45,785 nucleotides of DNA from an uncultured Prevotellaceae bacterium (lineage in GTDB: Bacteria; Bacteroidota; Bacteroidia; Bacteroidales; Muribaculaceae), in the NCBI GenBank assembly GCA_947306175.1, contig CAMZFV010000026.1, positions 1 to 45,785 on the forward strand, given 5' to 3'. Positions 7,940-16,181 of this stretch are shown one piece after another; the stretch's first letter is position 1, and every line of letters begins with the position of its first letter. A program made the translations under genes and the position numbers. The notes beneath the pieces are model-generated. The model made no database searches. It was not told the DNA's origin and worked only from the letters and a program-made list of their open reading frames with translations.

Positions 7940-8681
7940 CAACCTCGACGGGGCAGTGGTCGCTGCCAAAGATTTCGGTGTGGATCTTGGCGTCGGTCAA
8001 TTGGTCTTTCAGGCGGTTGCTTACCAGGAAGTAGTCGATGCGCCAGCCCGCATTCTTCTCGCGGGCCTTGAAGCGGTAGCTCCACCACGAATAGACGCCC
8101 TCCACATCGGGGTTGAAGAAGCGCCAGGTGTCGATGAATCCCGCGCCGAGCAGCACAGTCATCTTCTCGCGTTCCTCGTCGGTGAAACCGGCGTTCTTGC
8201 GGTTGGTCTTGGGATTCTTGAGGTCGATTTCCTGATGAGCTACGTTGAGGTCGCCGCACACGATGACGGGTTTCTTCTTGTCGAGCTCCAGCAGATAGGA
8301 GCGGAAGGCGTCTTCCCACGTCATGCGGTAGTCCAAGCGTCGCAGGCCGTCTTGACTGTTGGGGGTGTAGCAGGTCACCAGATAGAAATCGGGCATCTCC
8401 AGGGTGATGACGCGGCCCTCGTGGTCATGTTCCTCGATGCCGATGCCGTAAGTCACACTCAGCGGCTCATGGCGGCTGTAAATCGCTGTCCCTGAGTAGC
8501 CTTTCTTTTCGGCATAGTTCCAATAGGAGCGGTAGCCCTCAAACTCCAGGTCGAGTTGGCCCGCCTGCATCTTGGTCTCCTGCAGGCAGAAGAAGTCGGC
8601 GTCCAGCGCCTTGAAGATTTCGTCAAAACCCTTGCCTGCCACGGCCCTCAAGCCGTTCACGTTCCACGAGATAAATTTCAT
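7926..8681 (-). CDS. xth: Exodeoxyribonuclease III (AP endonuclease family 1)
   Basis: DNA-repair nuclease that cuts 5' of abasic sites and degrades one DNA strand 3' to 5' using magnesium. The start is placed at the ATG at 8681 ([14 protein letters not shown]), which gives the standard family N-terminus and 251 aa; upstream codons in frame lack family features. Key motifs are the metal ligand Glu in LQETK, the catalytic block [12 protein letters not shown] and the terminal GSDHCPVEV with catalytic Asp-His. The final residues and TAG stop are read from the heptad tract. A strong minus-strand promoter lies at 8712-8742. Confidence 0.95.
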   Translation of the reverse strand: MKFISWNVNGLRAVAGKGFDEIFKALDADFFCLQETKMQAGQLDLEFEGYRSYWNYAEKKGYSGTAIYSRHEPLSVTYGIGIEEHDHEGRVITLEMPDFYLVTCYTPNSQDGLRRLDYRMTWEDAFRSYLLELDKKKPVIVCGDLNVAHQEIDLKNPKTNRKNAGFTDEEREKMTVLLGAGFIDTWRFFNPDVEGVYSWWSYRFKAREKNAGWRIDYFLVSNRLKDQLTDAKIHTEIFGSDHCPVEVDIRF

Positions 8682-8711
8682 TGCTTGAAAAGTTTTTTGA
8701 TATTTAACTTG

Positions 8712-8742
8712 CAAATTTAGTACAATCGGCACGAAATACAAA
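8712..8742 (-). promoter_or_regulatory. Promoter for exonuclease III
   Basis: Read on the minus strand, TTTG (complement of 8739-8742), a 19-bp spacer and TAAATTTG (complement of 8712-8719) fit the Bacteroidetes sigma consensus exactly. The predicted transcript starts about 25 nt before the ATG. Confidence 0.7.
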
Positions 8743-8752
8743 ACGAAATCAG

Positions 8753-8760
8753 TAATTTTG
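8753..8760 (+). promoter_or_regulatory. -7 box TAATTTTG for the RluA-type gene
   Basis: A consensus TAnnTTTG box ends only 6 bp before the ATG at 8767. If used, transcription would begin at or within a base or two of the start codon, giving a leaderless mRNA. No clear -33 TTTG is visible, so confidence is moderate. Confidence 0.5.
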
Positions 8761-8766
8761 CGGTTG

Positions 8767-10392
8767 ATGATTGAAAAGTTCCATCTTCTTGGCGTGGATG
8801 CGGGGGCTGTGGAGTTGCCGCGACAGTTCACGTGCCCGTTCTGCTATGAGCCGCATCCGCTGGCGCTGATGGCGGTCGAGCAAGTGCAGCAGTATGTGGC
8901 TGGTAGGGTCGATTGGACCGATGAAATAGCGGCAGGGAAGATGCTGGGCGTGCTCGTGGCGCAGGACGATGAGGGCCAGTTGGGCTATCTCGCGGCATTC
9001 TCGGGCAATCTGGCGGGCAGCGTGCGTCACGACTACTTCGTGCCGCCCGTCTATGACCTGTTGGACCCGCAAGGCGAGTTCAAGCAGGGGGAGGCGCAGA
9101 TTACCGCCATCAACCATGAAGTGGAGCGATTGGAGCAGTCTCCAGAATTGGTGGTGATGCAACGCCGTGAGAAGGAGGAATTGCAGAAAATATCCGATGA
9201 AATCGGCAATTTTAAGGCGATGATGGCACAGCACAAGCAAGAACGAGATGCCCGTCGTGATGCTGGAAACTTGACCGCCGAGGAGAAGGAAGCGCTCTTA
9301 AACCAGAGCCGTTTTGAGAAAGCCGAATTGAAACGCATTCGTCAGCGCCATGAGACGGAATTGGCGAAAATCACCGATGAAATGGGCGTTTTTTGCCAAC
9401 GGATTGACTCGTTGAAGGCTCGTCGCAAGGCCATGAGTGAGGCCTTGCAGGAGCAGATTTTTAGATTATTTGTCGTGAGCAACGCCCGTGGCGAGCACCG
9501 AGACTTGGTCGAGGTGTTCAAACCCTTGGGCACATTGCCGCCTGCCGGGGCAGGGGAGTGTTGTGCTCCGCGTTTGCTCAATTATGCCTACAACAACAAC
9601 TTGCGCCCCGTGTGCATGGCCGAGTTCTGGTGGGGCGCGTCGCCTGTGGGCGAGGTGCGGCATCATGGCCATTTCTATCCTGCTTGCCGCAGCAAGTGCA
9701 AACCCATTCTTGACTTTATGCTGCAAGGCCTTGATGTAGAGGAGAATGTGTTGGGGCAACCGATGGAGGATCAAGTTCTCAATATCGTCTATGATGACCA
9801 GTGGCTTACGGTCCTTAATAAGCCCTCGGGAATGCTTACCGTGCCAGGCAAATTACTGGAGGACAGCCTGCTCACCCGCTATCAAGAGGCCCATCCTGAG
9901 GCTGCGGGCCCCATTGTGGTGCACCGCTTGGACCAAGAGACATCGGGGCTCGTGGTGTTTGCCAAGGACAAAGCGACGCATAAGGCCTTGCAGCAACAAT
10001 TTGAGAGTCACACCATCAGGAAACGCTATATCGCCCTGCTTGATGGCATCGTGCCGCATGATGAGGGCACAATCGACCTGCCCATTCGCCCCGATGTGGA
10101 TGACCGTCCGCGCCAGCGTGTGGACTATGAGTTCGGCAAGCCTGCAGTGACTCGTTACCGAGTTATAGAGCGCAAAGATGGCGTGACCCTCATCGCCCTG
10201 GAACCCCTCACGGGCCGCACCCACCAACTGCGCGTCCATTGCTCCCATCCCCAGGGCCTGAACTGTCCTATCGTGGGTGATCGCCTGTATGGCACCGCTG
10301 CCTGCCGCCTGATGCTTCATGCCGAGTCGATCACTTTCCGTCACCCAGCCACGGGCGAAAAAATCACCTTAGAATGTGAAGCGGATTTCTAG
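8767..10392 (+). CDS. RluA-family RNA pseudouridine synthase with long N-terminal extension
   Basis: Isomerises specific uridines of RNA, probably rRNA. The start at ATG 8767 gives 541 aa, much longer than classic RluA (about 220 aa). The catalytic domain is C-terminal (residues about 330-541) with HRLDQETSG, catalytic Asp389, and [11 protein letters not shown]. The N-terminal part has a CPFC pair (Cys23, Cys26), a long charged coiled-coil segment (about 115-235), and a Cys/His-rich block with [15 protein letters not shown] and AEFWWG. A similar layout is known in other long bacterial RluA-family members, but its role is unclear. It is divergent from exonuclease III, sharing an 85-bp promoter region. 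The stop TAG lies in a heptad-like TTTCTAG. Confidence 0.9.
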   Translation: MIEKFHLLGVDAGAVELPRQFTCPFCYEPHPLALMAVEQVQQYVAGRVDWTDEIAAGKMLGVLVAQDDEGQLGYLAAFSGNLAGSVRHDYFVPPVYDLLDPQGEFKQGEAQITAINHEVERLEQSPELVVMQRREKEELQKISDEIGNFKAMMAQHKQERDARRDAGNLTAEEKEALLNQSRFEKAELKRIRQRHETELAKITDEMGVFCQRIDSLKARRKAMSEALQEQIFRLFVVSNARGEHRDLVEVFKPLGTLPPAGAGECCAPRLLNYAYNNNLRPVCMAEFWWGASPVGEVRHHGHFYPACRSKCKPILDFMLQGLDVEENVLGQPMEDQVLNIVYDDQWLTVLNKPSGMLTVPGKLLEDSLLTRYQEAHPEAAGPIVVHRLDQETSGLVVFAKDKATHKALQQQFESHTIRKRYIALLDGIVPHDEGTIDLPIRPDVDDRPRQRVDYEFGKPAVTRYRVIERKDGVTLIALEPLTGRTHQLRVHCSHPQGLNCPIVGDRLYGTAACRLMLHAESITFRHPATGEKITLECEADF

Positions 10393-10531
10393 TTTTTAAG
10401 TATTTCGACTGGGGTTTGTGAGAGGGTGAAAGCTCAAAAGTCGAAAATATTTACATTTTTTTTGAAATTTGCCCGTTTTAGTCAAAAAGAATGAAACAAC
10501 ACCAGTAGTTTACAAAAATAAATTAAAACAT

Positions 10532-10562
10532 TTTGTTGTTTGCATACGTAACTCTATATTTG
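10532..10562 (+). promoter_or_regulatory. Promoter for the TonB-domain gene
   Basis: TTTG (10532-10535), 19-bp spacer, TATATTTG (10555-10562): a full match to the Bacteroidetes consensus. The ATG follows at 10622, leaving a leader of about 55 nt. The preceding 140 bp after the pseudouridine synthase is A+T-rich with no gene. Confidence 0.75.
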
Positions 10563-10621
10563 CGGCTACAAAGTGGGGAAAATTCCTCTTCAAATAACCT
10601 CTATTGATAGATAAAAGGCCT

Positions 10622-11062
10622 ATGCTCACACAATTACGCTTAGGATTATCGGTATTATTGACGTTGATGGCCGTGTTGCCTATGGCAGCACAGGTACGTC
10701 ATGTGACCACCGTCAATCCTACGTCCAAGCAGTCTTATATGGAAGTCTATGAGTTTGACTACGTGGACATTCAGCCCCAGTTCCCCGGTGGCGAGCGCGG
10801 CCTGATCAATTTCGTCAATAAGACCCGTGAGTATCCCTATCATGCTTACAAGAATAAGATTCAGGGCCGTGTCCTGTGCAGTTTCATTGTTGGCACTGAT
10901 GGTCGTGTGAGTGATATCCGTGTTATCCGTGGCGCTGGTGATGAGAGCCTTAACCGTGAGGCCATCCGTGTCATCGGCAAGATGCCCAAGTGGAGCGTAG
11001 GCAAGGTGGGAGACCATGCTGTGCCCGTCAGGGTCGTGCTGCCCATCGCCTTCAGGCTGTAA
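10622..11062 (+). CDS. Small TonB C-terminal domain protein
   Basis: A 146-aa exported protein. The start at 10622 gives the signal peptide MLTQLRLGLSVLLTLMAVLPMAAQ. The rest is essentially one TonB C-terminal domain: IQPQFPGGERGLINFVNKT, then YPYHAYKNKIQGRVLCSFIVGTDG and a final VPVRVVLPIAFRL. TonB C-terminal domains contact TonB-dependent outer-membrane receptors, but this protein has a cleavable signal and no obvious membrane anchor. It is more likely a free periplasmic TonB-like domain than an energy transducer. It is monocistronic, with its own promoter and terminator. Confidence 0.85.
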   Translation: MLTQLRLGLSVLLTLMAVLPMAAQVRHVTTVNPTSKQSYMEVYEFDYVDIQPQFPGGERGLINFVNKTREYPYHAYKNKIQGRVLCSFIVGTDGRVSDIRVIRGAGDESLNREAIRVIGKMPKWSVGKVGDHAVPVRVVLPIAFRL

Positions 11063-11096
11063 CCCAAAAGTCAACATTTATTACTATCATAGACAG

Positions 11097-11125
11097 ACCG
11101 CCGAAGAGGCGGTTTGTTTTGTCTT
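11097..11125 (+). terminator. Rho-independent terminator after the TonB-domain gene
   Basis: Stem ACCGCC (11097-11102) and GGCGGT (11108-11113) with loop GAAGA, followed by a T-rich run (TTGTTTTGTCTT). Confidence 0.85.
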
Positions 11126-11141
11126 ATAAATTTTTTTTGCC

Positions 11142-11172
11142 TTGAAAATTAACAAAAAGCCGAAAATATTTG
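11142..11172 (+). promoter_or_regulatory. Promoter for the first C10 protease
   Basis: TTG (11142-11144), 20-bp spacer and AATATTTG (11165-11172), one mismatch from TAnnTTTG. The predicted leader to ATG 11291 is about 110 nt. Confidence 0.55.
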
Positions 11173-11290
11173 TATAATTATAGTTTTTTAGTTTAATTCG
11201 CAGTCGAAAATGAACTTGATGTCATTCCATGGAATGAACCAGTCATCATTAACTGAATTACCATCAATATTAACTACTATACCTGTGTTT

Positions 11291-13411
11291 ATGAGAAAAA
11301 TCTTACTTCTTGCCGCACTGATGCTTGGTGCAGTTCAGGGCTTTGCTGCTCAAGTGAACCAGCAGGATGCCCAAGCAGTGGCTCAGCAATTCCTGCAGAA
11401 CAAAGCCGCCTTGCGTGTCAACGCGATGTCCGCAAGCGAAGTCACATTACTGCACGCCGAGATGAATTCGGCCCGAATGACTCAACCAGTGTACTATATC
11501 TTCAATGCCGACAATGCCTTTGTCATTGTCGCTGGTGATGACCGTGCACAGCACATTCTGGCATACGGCGAGGGCAAACTCGACATGAGTAACCTGCCCG
11601 AAAACATGAAGTTTTGGCTAGGTCTCTACAAGGGTCAGATCGAAGATCTGCAGGCCCATCCTGGCCAAGTGGTCAAGACGCCAATGATAAGGGCTAACCG
11701 TGGCGTGAGTGTTGAGCCTATGCTTGAAGCCAAGTGGGACCAAGGCTATCCCTACTATAACCAGTGTCCCATGGACGGTGACCGCCGCGGTTTGACGGGT
11801 TGCGCATGCACCTCACTGGCACAGGTGTTCTACAAGTGGCAGTATCCCACGCTGCCCACGCCATCGGTTCCTGGTTACACCACCCGCACCCGCAAGTTTG
11901 AGCTTCCCGCATTACCCCCCATCACATTTGACTGGGCCAACATGACGCCTACTTACAATTACAGTGCTACTGATGCTCAGCGTAATGCTGTGGCATGGCT
12001 GATGCGCTACATTGGTCAGGCCGAGGAGATGGACTACACCAACGAGGGCAGTGAGGCTTGGGAGGATGACATCCTCCGTGCTTGCCACCTGTTCGGCTAT
12101 GTAGATGCCCGTGTCGAGTACAAGGCTGTGCTTAACTTCGATACCAATGGCGAAACCATGTACATCAACGACACTGACTGGGGAGTAATGCTCCAGGACG
12201 AGCTGGCCGCAGGACGCCCCGTAGTCTATTGCGCTTACAGCTACAGTAGTGCCTATAACTCGTTCTATGGCCATGCCTTCAATGTGGATGGCTACGATGC
12301 CAACAACGGCATGTATTCCATCAACTGGGGCTGGGGCGGCACCGGTAACGGCTATTTTGCTCTGCGTGCTTTTGCTAACCAGGGTTACAGCTACAACCTG
12401 GGTGAGCTGATGGTGATGGGCATCGAGCCGCCTGCACCCATCGAGGCCTACGACCCCGTGATGCAGCCCGCCAACGAGAACTATATCACGCTGACCTCGT
12501 TCCGTGCCGACTGGACCGACGAGACGCCCGCCGAGAACGTAGCCAGTTACACCCTTGAGGTAAACACCGACGACGGCACAGAGCCTGGCGTGTATGAGAA
12601 CGTCTTTACCGAGACTTTCCCCTATGCCACTGAAAATGGCTCCCGTCCCCTCAGCAAGATCGACAATTCCTGCACCAATAAGGGATGGACTGGCAGCAAT
12701 GTCTATGAAGCGCGAGGAGGCTTGCGCCTCGGTGGTAATGGCAACACGGGTACGCTCACGACACCGGCCCTTGATATGACTCAGAGTGGCGGCAAGATGA
12801 CAGTTGTCGCAACCATGAAACCCTATAGTACCGACACCGACGTGCCGGTTAACATCTCTTGTGGTAATAGCGTTGCAAGTGTCACGGTGAGCGCTGACGC
12901 TCCTTATGTCATTATTCTTGAGTGTGAGGCCGATGATGCCCAAAAGGTGACCTTTGCGACAACAGTGAGCAGCAAGCGCGTGGTCATCACGCAGCTTGAT
13001 ATTTATAGTTCTACGAGTGATGATGCCAAGATGCTGTTCACCCTTCCTGCCGAGACGGGTGACGCTAACAGCCGCACAATCACTGATATCACCAACAAAT
13101 TCTACACCGTGACAGGCTTGGCTGAGAGCGGCACGTTCACCTATCGTGTCAAGGCTTACTATGTGAACGGCACTCAGAGTGCTTGGAGCAACATCGAGAC
13201 GGTGACTCTGGTGGACAACGGGCCGGTAGTCATGCCTGGTGACGTGAATGGTGACGAGCAAGTGAATGTTTCCGATGTGACCGCCTTGATTGATTACCTG
13301 CTGTCTGGAAGTGAAATCAATATGACCAATGCCGATCTCAATGGTGATAGTGTAATTTCAGTCGTCGATGTCACTGCCCTCATCGACATGTTGCTGAGTT
13401 CAAGTAAATAA
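11291..13411 (+). CDS. C10-family cysteine protease with dockerin C-terminus (protease 1)
   Basis: Secreted streptopain (SpeB)-type protease, related to Prevotella interpain and Bacteroides Bfp. The start at 11291 gives signal peptide MRKILLLAALMLGAVQGFAA; total 706 aa. Residues about 21-135 are the Spi-type inhibitory propeptide (DAQAVAQQFLQ, VIVAGDDRAQHILAYG). The catalytic domain (about 140-380) has Cys171 in TGCACTSLAQV, His328 in GHAFNVDGY and Asn345 in INWGWGG. An Fn3-like region (SFRADWTDETPAENV) and a beta domain follow. The last 58 residues are a two-repeat dockerin with calcium loops DVNGDEQVNVSD and DLNGDSVISVVD. It is first of three C10 genes in a row. The stop codon sits inside a perfect hairpin. 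Confidence 0.93.
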   Translation: MRKILLLAALMLGAVQGFAAQVNQQDAQAVAQQFLQNKAALRVNAMSASEVTLLHAEMNSARMTQPVYYIFNADNAFVIVAGDDRAQHILAYGEGKLDMSNLPENMKFWLGLYKGQIEDLQAHPGQVVKTPMIRANRGVSVEPMLEAKWDQGYPYYNQCPMDGDRRGLTGCACTSLAQVFYKWQYPTLPTPSVPGYTTRTRKFELPALPPITFDWANMTPTYNYSATDAQRNAVAWLMRYIGQAEEMDYTNEGSEAWEDDILRACHLFGYVDARVEYKAVLNFDTNGETMYINDTDWGVMLQDELAAGRPVVYCAYSYSSAYNSFYGHAFNVDGYDANNGMYSINWGWGGTGNGYFALRAFANQGYSYNLGELMVMGIEPPAPIEAYDPVMQPANENYITLTSFRADWTDETPAENVASYTLEVNTDDGTEPGVYENVFTETFPYATENGSRPLSKIDNSCTNKGWTGSNVYEARGGLRLGGNGNTGTLTTPALDMTQSGGKMTVVATMKPYSTDTDVPVNISCGNSVASVTVSADAPYVIILECEADDAQKVTFATTVSSKRVVITQLDIYSSTSDDAKMLFTLPAETGDANSRTITDITNKFYTVTGLAESGTFTYRVKAYYVNGTQSAWSNIETVTLVDNGPVVMPGDVNGDEQVNVSDVTALIDYLLSGSEINMTNADLNGDSVISVVDVTALIDMLLSSSK

Positions 13412-13438
13412 AGTGGCTCACCACTTTATTTACTTGAA
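13399..13438. terminator. Perfect 18-bp hairpin overlapping the stop of protease 1
   Basis: Arms 13399-13416 and 13421-13438 (TTCAAGTAAATAAAGTGG and its exact reverse complement) with loop CTCA. The TAA stop of protease 1 is in the left arm. No T-run follows, so it may act as an RNA-stabilising 3' structure rather than a classic terminator. Confidence 0.75.
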
Positions 13439-13508
13439 GTTTAGAGTTTAGGGTTTAGAGTTTAGAGTGCATCCGCGCTCGGGAGACGCAAGATGTTGCG
13501 TCTCTACA
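13439..13508. repeat. Heptad tract plus GCATCCGCGCTC plus GAGACGCAA palindrome
   Basis: Four units GTTTAGA/GTTTAGG in phase (13439-13466), the boundary motif GCATCCGCGCTC (13469-13480), then interrupted palindrome arms GAGACGCAA (13483-13491) and TTGCGTCTC (13496-13504). This is the same part order as 6599-6664. Confidence 0.85.
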
Positions 13509-13569
13509 TTGCGAGAAAGTTTGAGATATCATTTAATTAACGTTTAATAATCATTAATTTAGTTCTTTT

Positions 13570-15957
13570 ATGAAGAAGAAATTTTTACTACTCGCTGCAC
13601 TGGTGGTTGCCTCGTTGCAACTCACCGCAGCCAATGTTGACCTGGCTACCGCTCAGCAGAGCGCACAGCGTTTCCTGATGAGCCAGTCTGCCATGGGTCG
13701 TTTCATGACCTCGGCGCCCACCGTTAAGTGGACCCACGAGGCAAAGTCCAGCGCCTCCACCCAGGCTGCTTACTACATCGTCAGCACCGACAAGGGCTAT
13801 GTCATCGTTGCTGGTGATGACCGTGCCCGCGAGATCCTCGCCTACGGTGACGGCCAGTTGGAGAGCATCAACGACCTGCCCGAGGCAGTACAGTACTTCC
13901 TGGACATCTATCAGAAGCAGATGGAGTACCTGCAGGCCCATCCCGGCATGATGGTGCAGAAACGTTCCGCCAACCGTGGTGTGTCGGTGGGTCCGCTGTT
14001 GACCACCGCATGGAACCAGGACAAACCTTACAACTGGAAAACGCCCAAGAAGGGTTATGGTTCTAGGCCCTACTGCAAGGTGGGCTGCGCTGCTGTTGCT
14101 CTGGCTCAGGTGATGAGATATTGGGAGTATCCTACGACATCACCTGCCCTGCCTGGCTATACCTGTCCTACTTCGGGTTATGTGATTGAGGCCCTTGGCG
14201 AATACACCTTCGACTGGGACAACATGCTGGATACTTATCCCACCAGTGACAGTCAACTCGACCGAATTCCCCAAGCCCAAACCGATGCTGTCGCTTGGCT
14301 GATGCGCTATGTGGGCCAGGCCGAGACCATGGACTATGGTCTGGAGCAGAGTGGTGCCGATCGTCCCCAGATTATGGAGGCTCTCCGTACCTTCGGCTAT
14401 CGTGATGCCCACGTCATCGAGAAGATTGATTTTGAAACCGATGAGGTCAACTACACCGATCAGGGCTGGGGCGAGCTGATCCAGTCCGAGTTGATCGCTG
14501 GCCGTCCCCTGATTTATTGCGCCTTTGACATGTCAAGCGACTCTACCGGCATCGGCGGCCATGCCTTCAATGTGGATGGCTATGATGCCCAGACCGACAT
14601 GTATCATGTGAACTTCGGTATGAGTGCCGACAAGAACACTTACTATGCGCTCAACGCCTTCTCCACAGACGGTGGCATGACGATCTATGACTTCTATCCC
14701 ATCCTGTTTGCCGACGTGCAGGATCCCAGCCTCACGACCGATCCCCGCATCTATACCTCGACCGAGACGCTTAACATGGAGTGCTACGCTGGTGCGACCA
14801 CTACTGCAACGCTCGATGTGACTGGTGCTAACCTGACGGGTGACATTACTGTAGCCCTGACCGATGCCGATGGCGTGTTCAGTGTTGACGTTAACACGAT
14901 TGCGCTTGCCGATGCCAATAATGCGACCGTCACTGTGACCTATGCTCCCCAGGCTGTCGGCACCAACACTGCCACCATCACCCTGAGCAGTGCAGACGCT
15001 CCCGATGTGACTGTTACCCTGAATGGTACCGCTACGGCTGCTCCGCTCGTGGTCTATGATCCCGTGATGCTGCCCGCCAATGAGGAGGCTATCACTGCCA
15101 CCTCGTTCCGTGCAGACTGGACCGACCAGACCGCTGCCGAGAACGTCGTGAGCTATACGCTCGACGTGAAGGAGAAGGGCGCTGGTGGCTTGATTGCTGA
15201 GGCCGACTGGAGCGATGTTCCCTCGACGGGATATGCCGATGCATATCTGCCTGAGGGCTGGACGGTAGGTCCGTACAGTATCTATAATGAAGGTGGTAGC
15301 ATCTCAATCACCGGTGACAGCTACATCAGGACCAACACCCTTGACCTCTCGGGCTTTGACAAGGTGACTGTTGTCTTCGGTGCTAAGGCTTATTACGGAT
15401 GGACTACTTCGGACCTCACTGTAAAGACCAGCATCGACTCAGAATCTTTCCAGTTGTCCAATTCCAGTGAGTTTGCTGAATTTACTGCAGTCTTGGATTG
15501 CACCGATAGTGAGCAGATTGAGTTCTATGCCGATAGATACTATCCCCAGCTCAAGTATGTCAAGATCTATGCTGGTGACATGAGCGCTCCCGCTTTGCGT
15601 GCTACGGTAACGGGCGATGCTTCCCACTACGTGATCACGGGCATCACCGAGAAGAGCTACACTGTGACGGGTCTGAACGAGAACAGCACCTACACTTTCA
15701 AGGTGAAGGCTCTGTACACCGACAACAATGAGAGCAATTGGAGTAATACCGAGGAGGTAACCCTCGGCGCCAGTGCAGCTATCCCTGGTGACGTGAATGG
15801 TGACGAACTGGTAAATGTTGCCGATGTTACCTTCTTGATTGACTACCTGCTGGCTGGCGGCGAGATCGACATGATTGCAGCCGACTTCAATGGCGACAGT
15901 CAAGTCAATGTCAGCGACGTGACCTCCCTGATCGACTTCCTGCTGACTGGCAATTAA
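13570..15957 (+). CDS. C10-family cysteine protease with dockerin C-terminus (protease 2)
   Basis: A 795-aa secreted protease with signal peptide MKKKFLLLAALVVASLQLTAA and Spi-like propeptide (VIVAGDDRAREILAYG). The catalytic domain has Cys173 in VGCAAVALAQV and His331 in GGHAFNVDGYD. The active-site Asn block reads HVNFGMSADKN instead of the usual NWGW, so two conserved tryptophans are lost and activity may differ. After it comes an Ig-like domain (TGANLTGDITVALTDADG), shared with protease 4 and the T9SS protein at 21156. An Fn3-like segment (SFRADWTDQTAAENV) and a dockerin ending (DVNGDELVNVAD, DFNGDSQVNVSD) follow. It is separated from protease 1 by repeats; no clear own promoter was found in the 60 bp upstream. 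Confidence 0.92.
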   Translation: MKKKFLLLAALVVASLQLTAANVDLATAQQSAQRFLMSQSAMGRFMTSAPTVKWTHEAKSSASTQAAYYIVSTDKGYVIVAGDDRAREILAYGDGQLESINDLPEAVQYFLDIYQKQMEYLQAHPGMMVQKRSANRGVSVGPLLTTAWNQDKPYNWKTPKKGYGSRPYCKVGCAAVALAQVMRYWEYPTTSPALPGYTCPTSGYVIEALGEYTFDWDNMLDTYPTSDSQLDRIPQAQTDAVAWLMRYVGQAETMDYGLEQSGADRPQIMEALRTFGYRDAHVIEKIDFETDEVNYTDQGWGELIQSELIAGRPLIYCAFDMSSDSTGIGGHAFNVDGYDAQTDMYHVNFGMSADKNTYYALNAFSTDGGMTIYDFYPILFADVQDPSLTTDPRIYTSTETLNMECYAGATTTATLDVTGANLTGDITVALTDADGVFSVDVNTIALADANNATVTVTYAPQAVGTNTATITLSSADAPDVTVTLNGTATAAPLVVYDPVMLPANEEAITATSFRADWTDQTAAENVVSYTLDVKEKGAGGLIAEADWSDVPSTGYADAYLPEGWTVGPYSIYNEGGSISITGDSYIRTNTLDLSGFDKVTVVFGAKAYYGWTTSDLTVKTSIDSESFQLSNSSEFAEFTAVLDCTDSEQIEFYADRYYPQLKYVKIYAGDMSAPALRATVTGDASHYVITGITEKSYTVTGLNENSTYTFKVKALYTDNNESNWSNTEEVTLGASAAIPGDVNGDELVNVADVTFLIDYLLAGGEIDMIAADFNGDSQVNVSDVTSLIDFLLTGN

Positions 15958-15958
15958 G

Positions 15959-16137
15959 GCATTAGGCTTTAGGTCTTAGGCATTAGGTGACATCTGCGCA
16001 CTTTTTGTCAGACAACATAGACAACATAAATAGACAAATGGGGACAACTTTTAAAATGAGTTGTCCTTATTTGTTTTATAAGATCTTCACATTTGCTAAT
16101 GCCTAAAACCTAAAGCCTAAAACCTAAAGTCTAAGAA
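15959..16137. repeat. Heptad-bounded repeat element with internal hairpin
   Basis: Four units GCATTAG, GCTTTAG, GTCTTAG, GCATTAG (15959-15986) start just after the stop of protease 2. They face an inverted set CTAATGC, CTAAAAC, CTAAAGC, CTAAAAC, CTAAAGT (16096-16130). Between them are the boundary motif GACATCTGCGCAC and the AGACAAC module. That module contains hairpin arms GGACAACT (16042-16049) and AGTTGTCC (16059-16066), followed by TTATTTGTTTTATAA. The layout, of about 180 bp with inverted ends, resembles a miniature mobile element. Confidence 0.75.
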
Positions 16138-16145
16138 CTTTGTTG

Positions 16146-16153
16146 TACCTTTG
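16146..16153 (+). promoter_or_regulatory. -7 box TACCTTTG for protease 3
   Basis: Strong TAnnTTTG match 29 bp before the ATG at 16182. The heptad tract ends only about 10 bp upstream, so the repeat occupies the -33 region. Confidence 0.6.
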
Positions 16154-16181
16154 CGCCCGCAACCATTAACAACCATTCATT

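Noticed and set aside
11912..13261. 449-aa open frame on the minus strand
   Set aside because: Exactly antisense to protease 1, with no family motifs and His/Val-rich composition typical of a shadow frame in codon-biased DNA.
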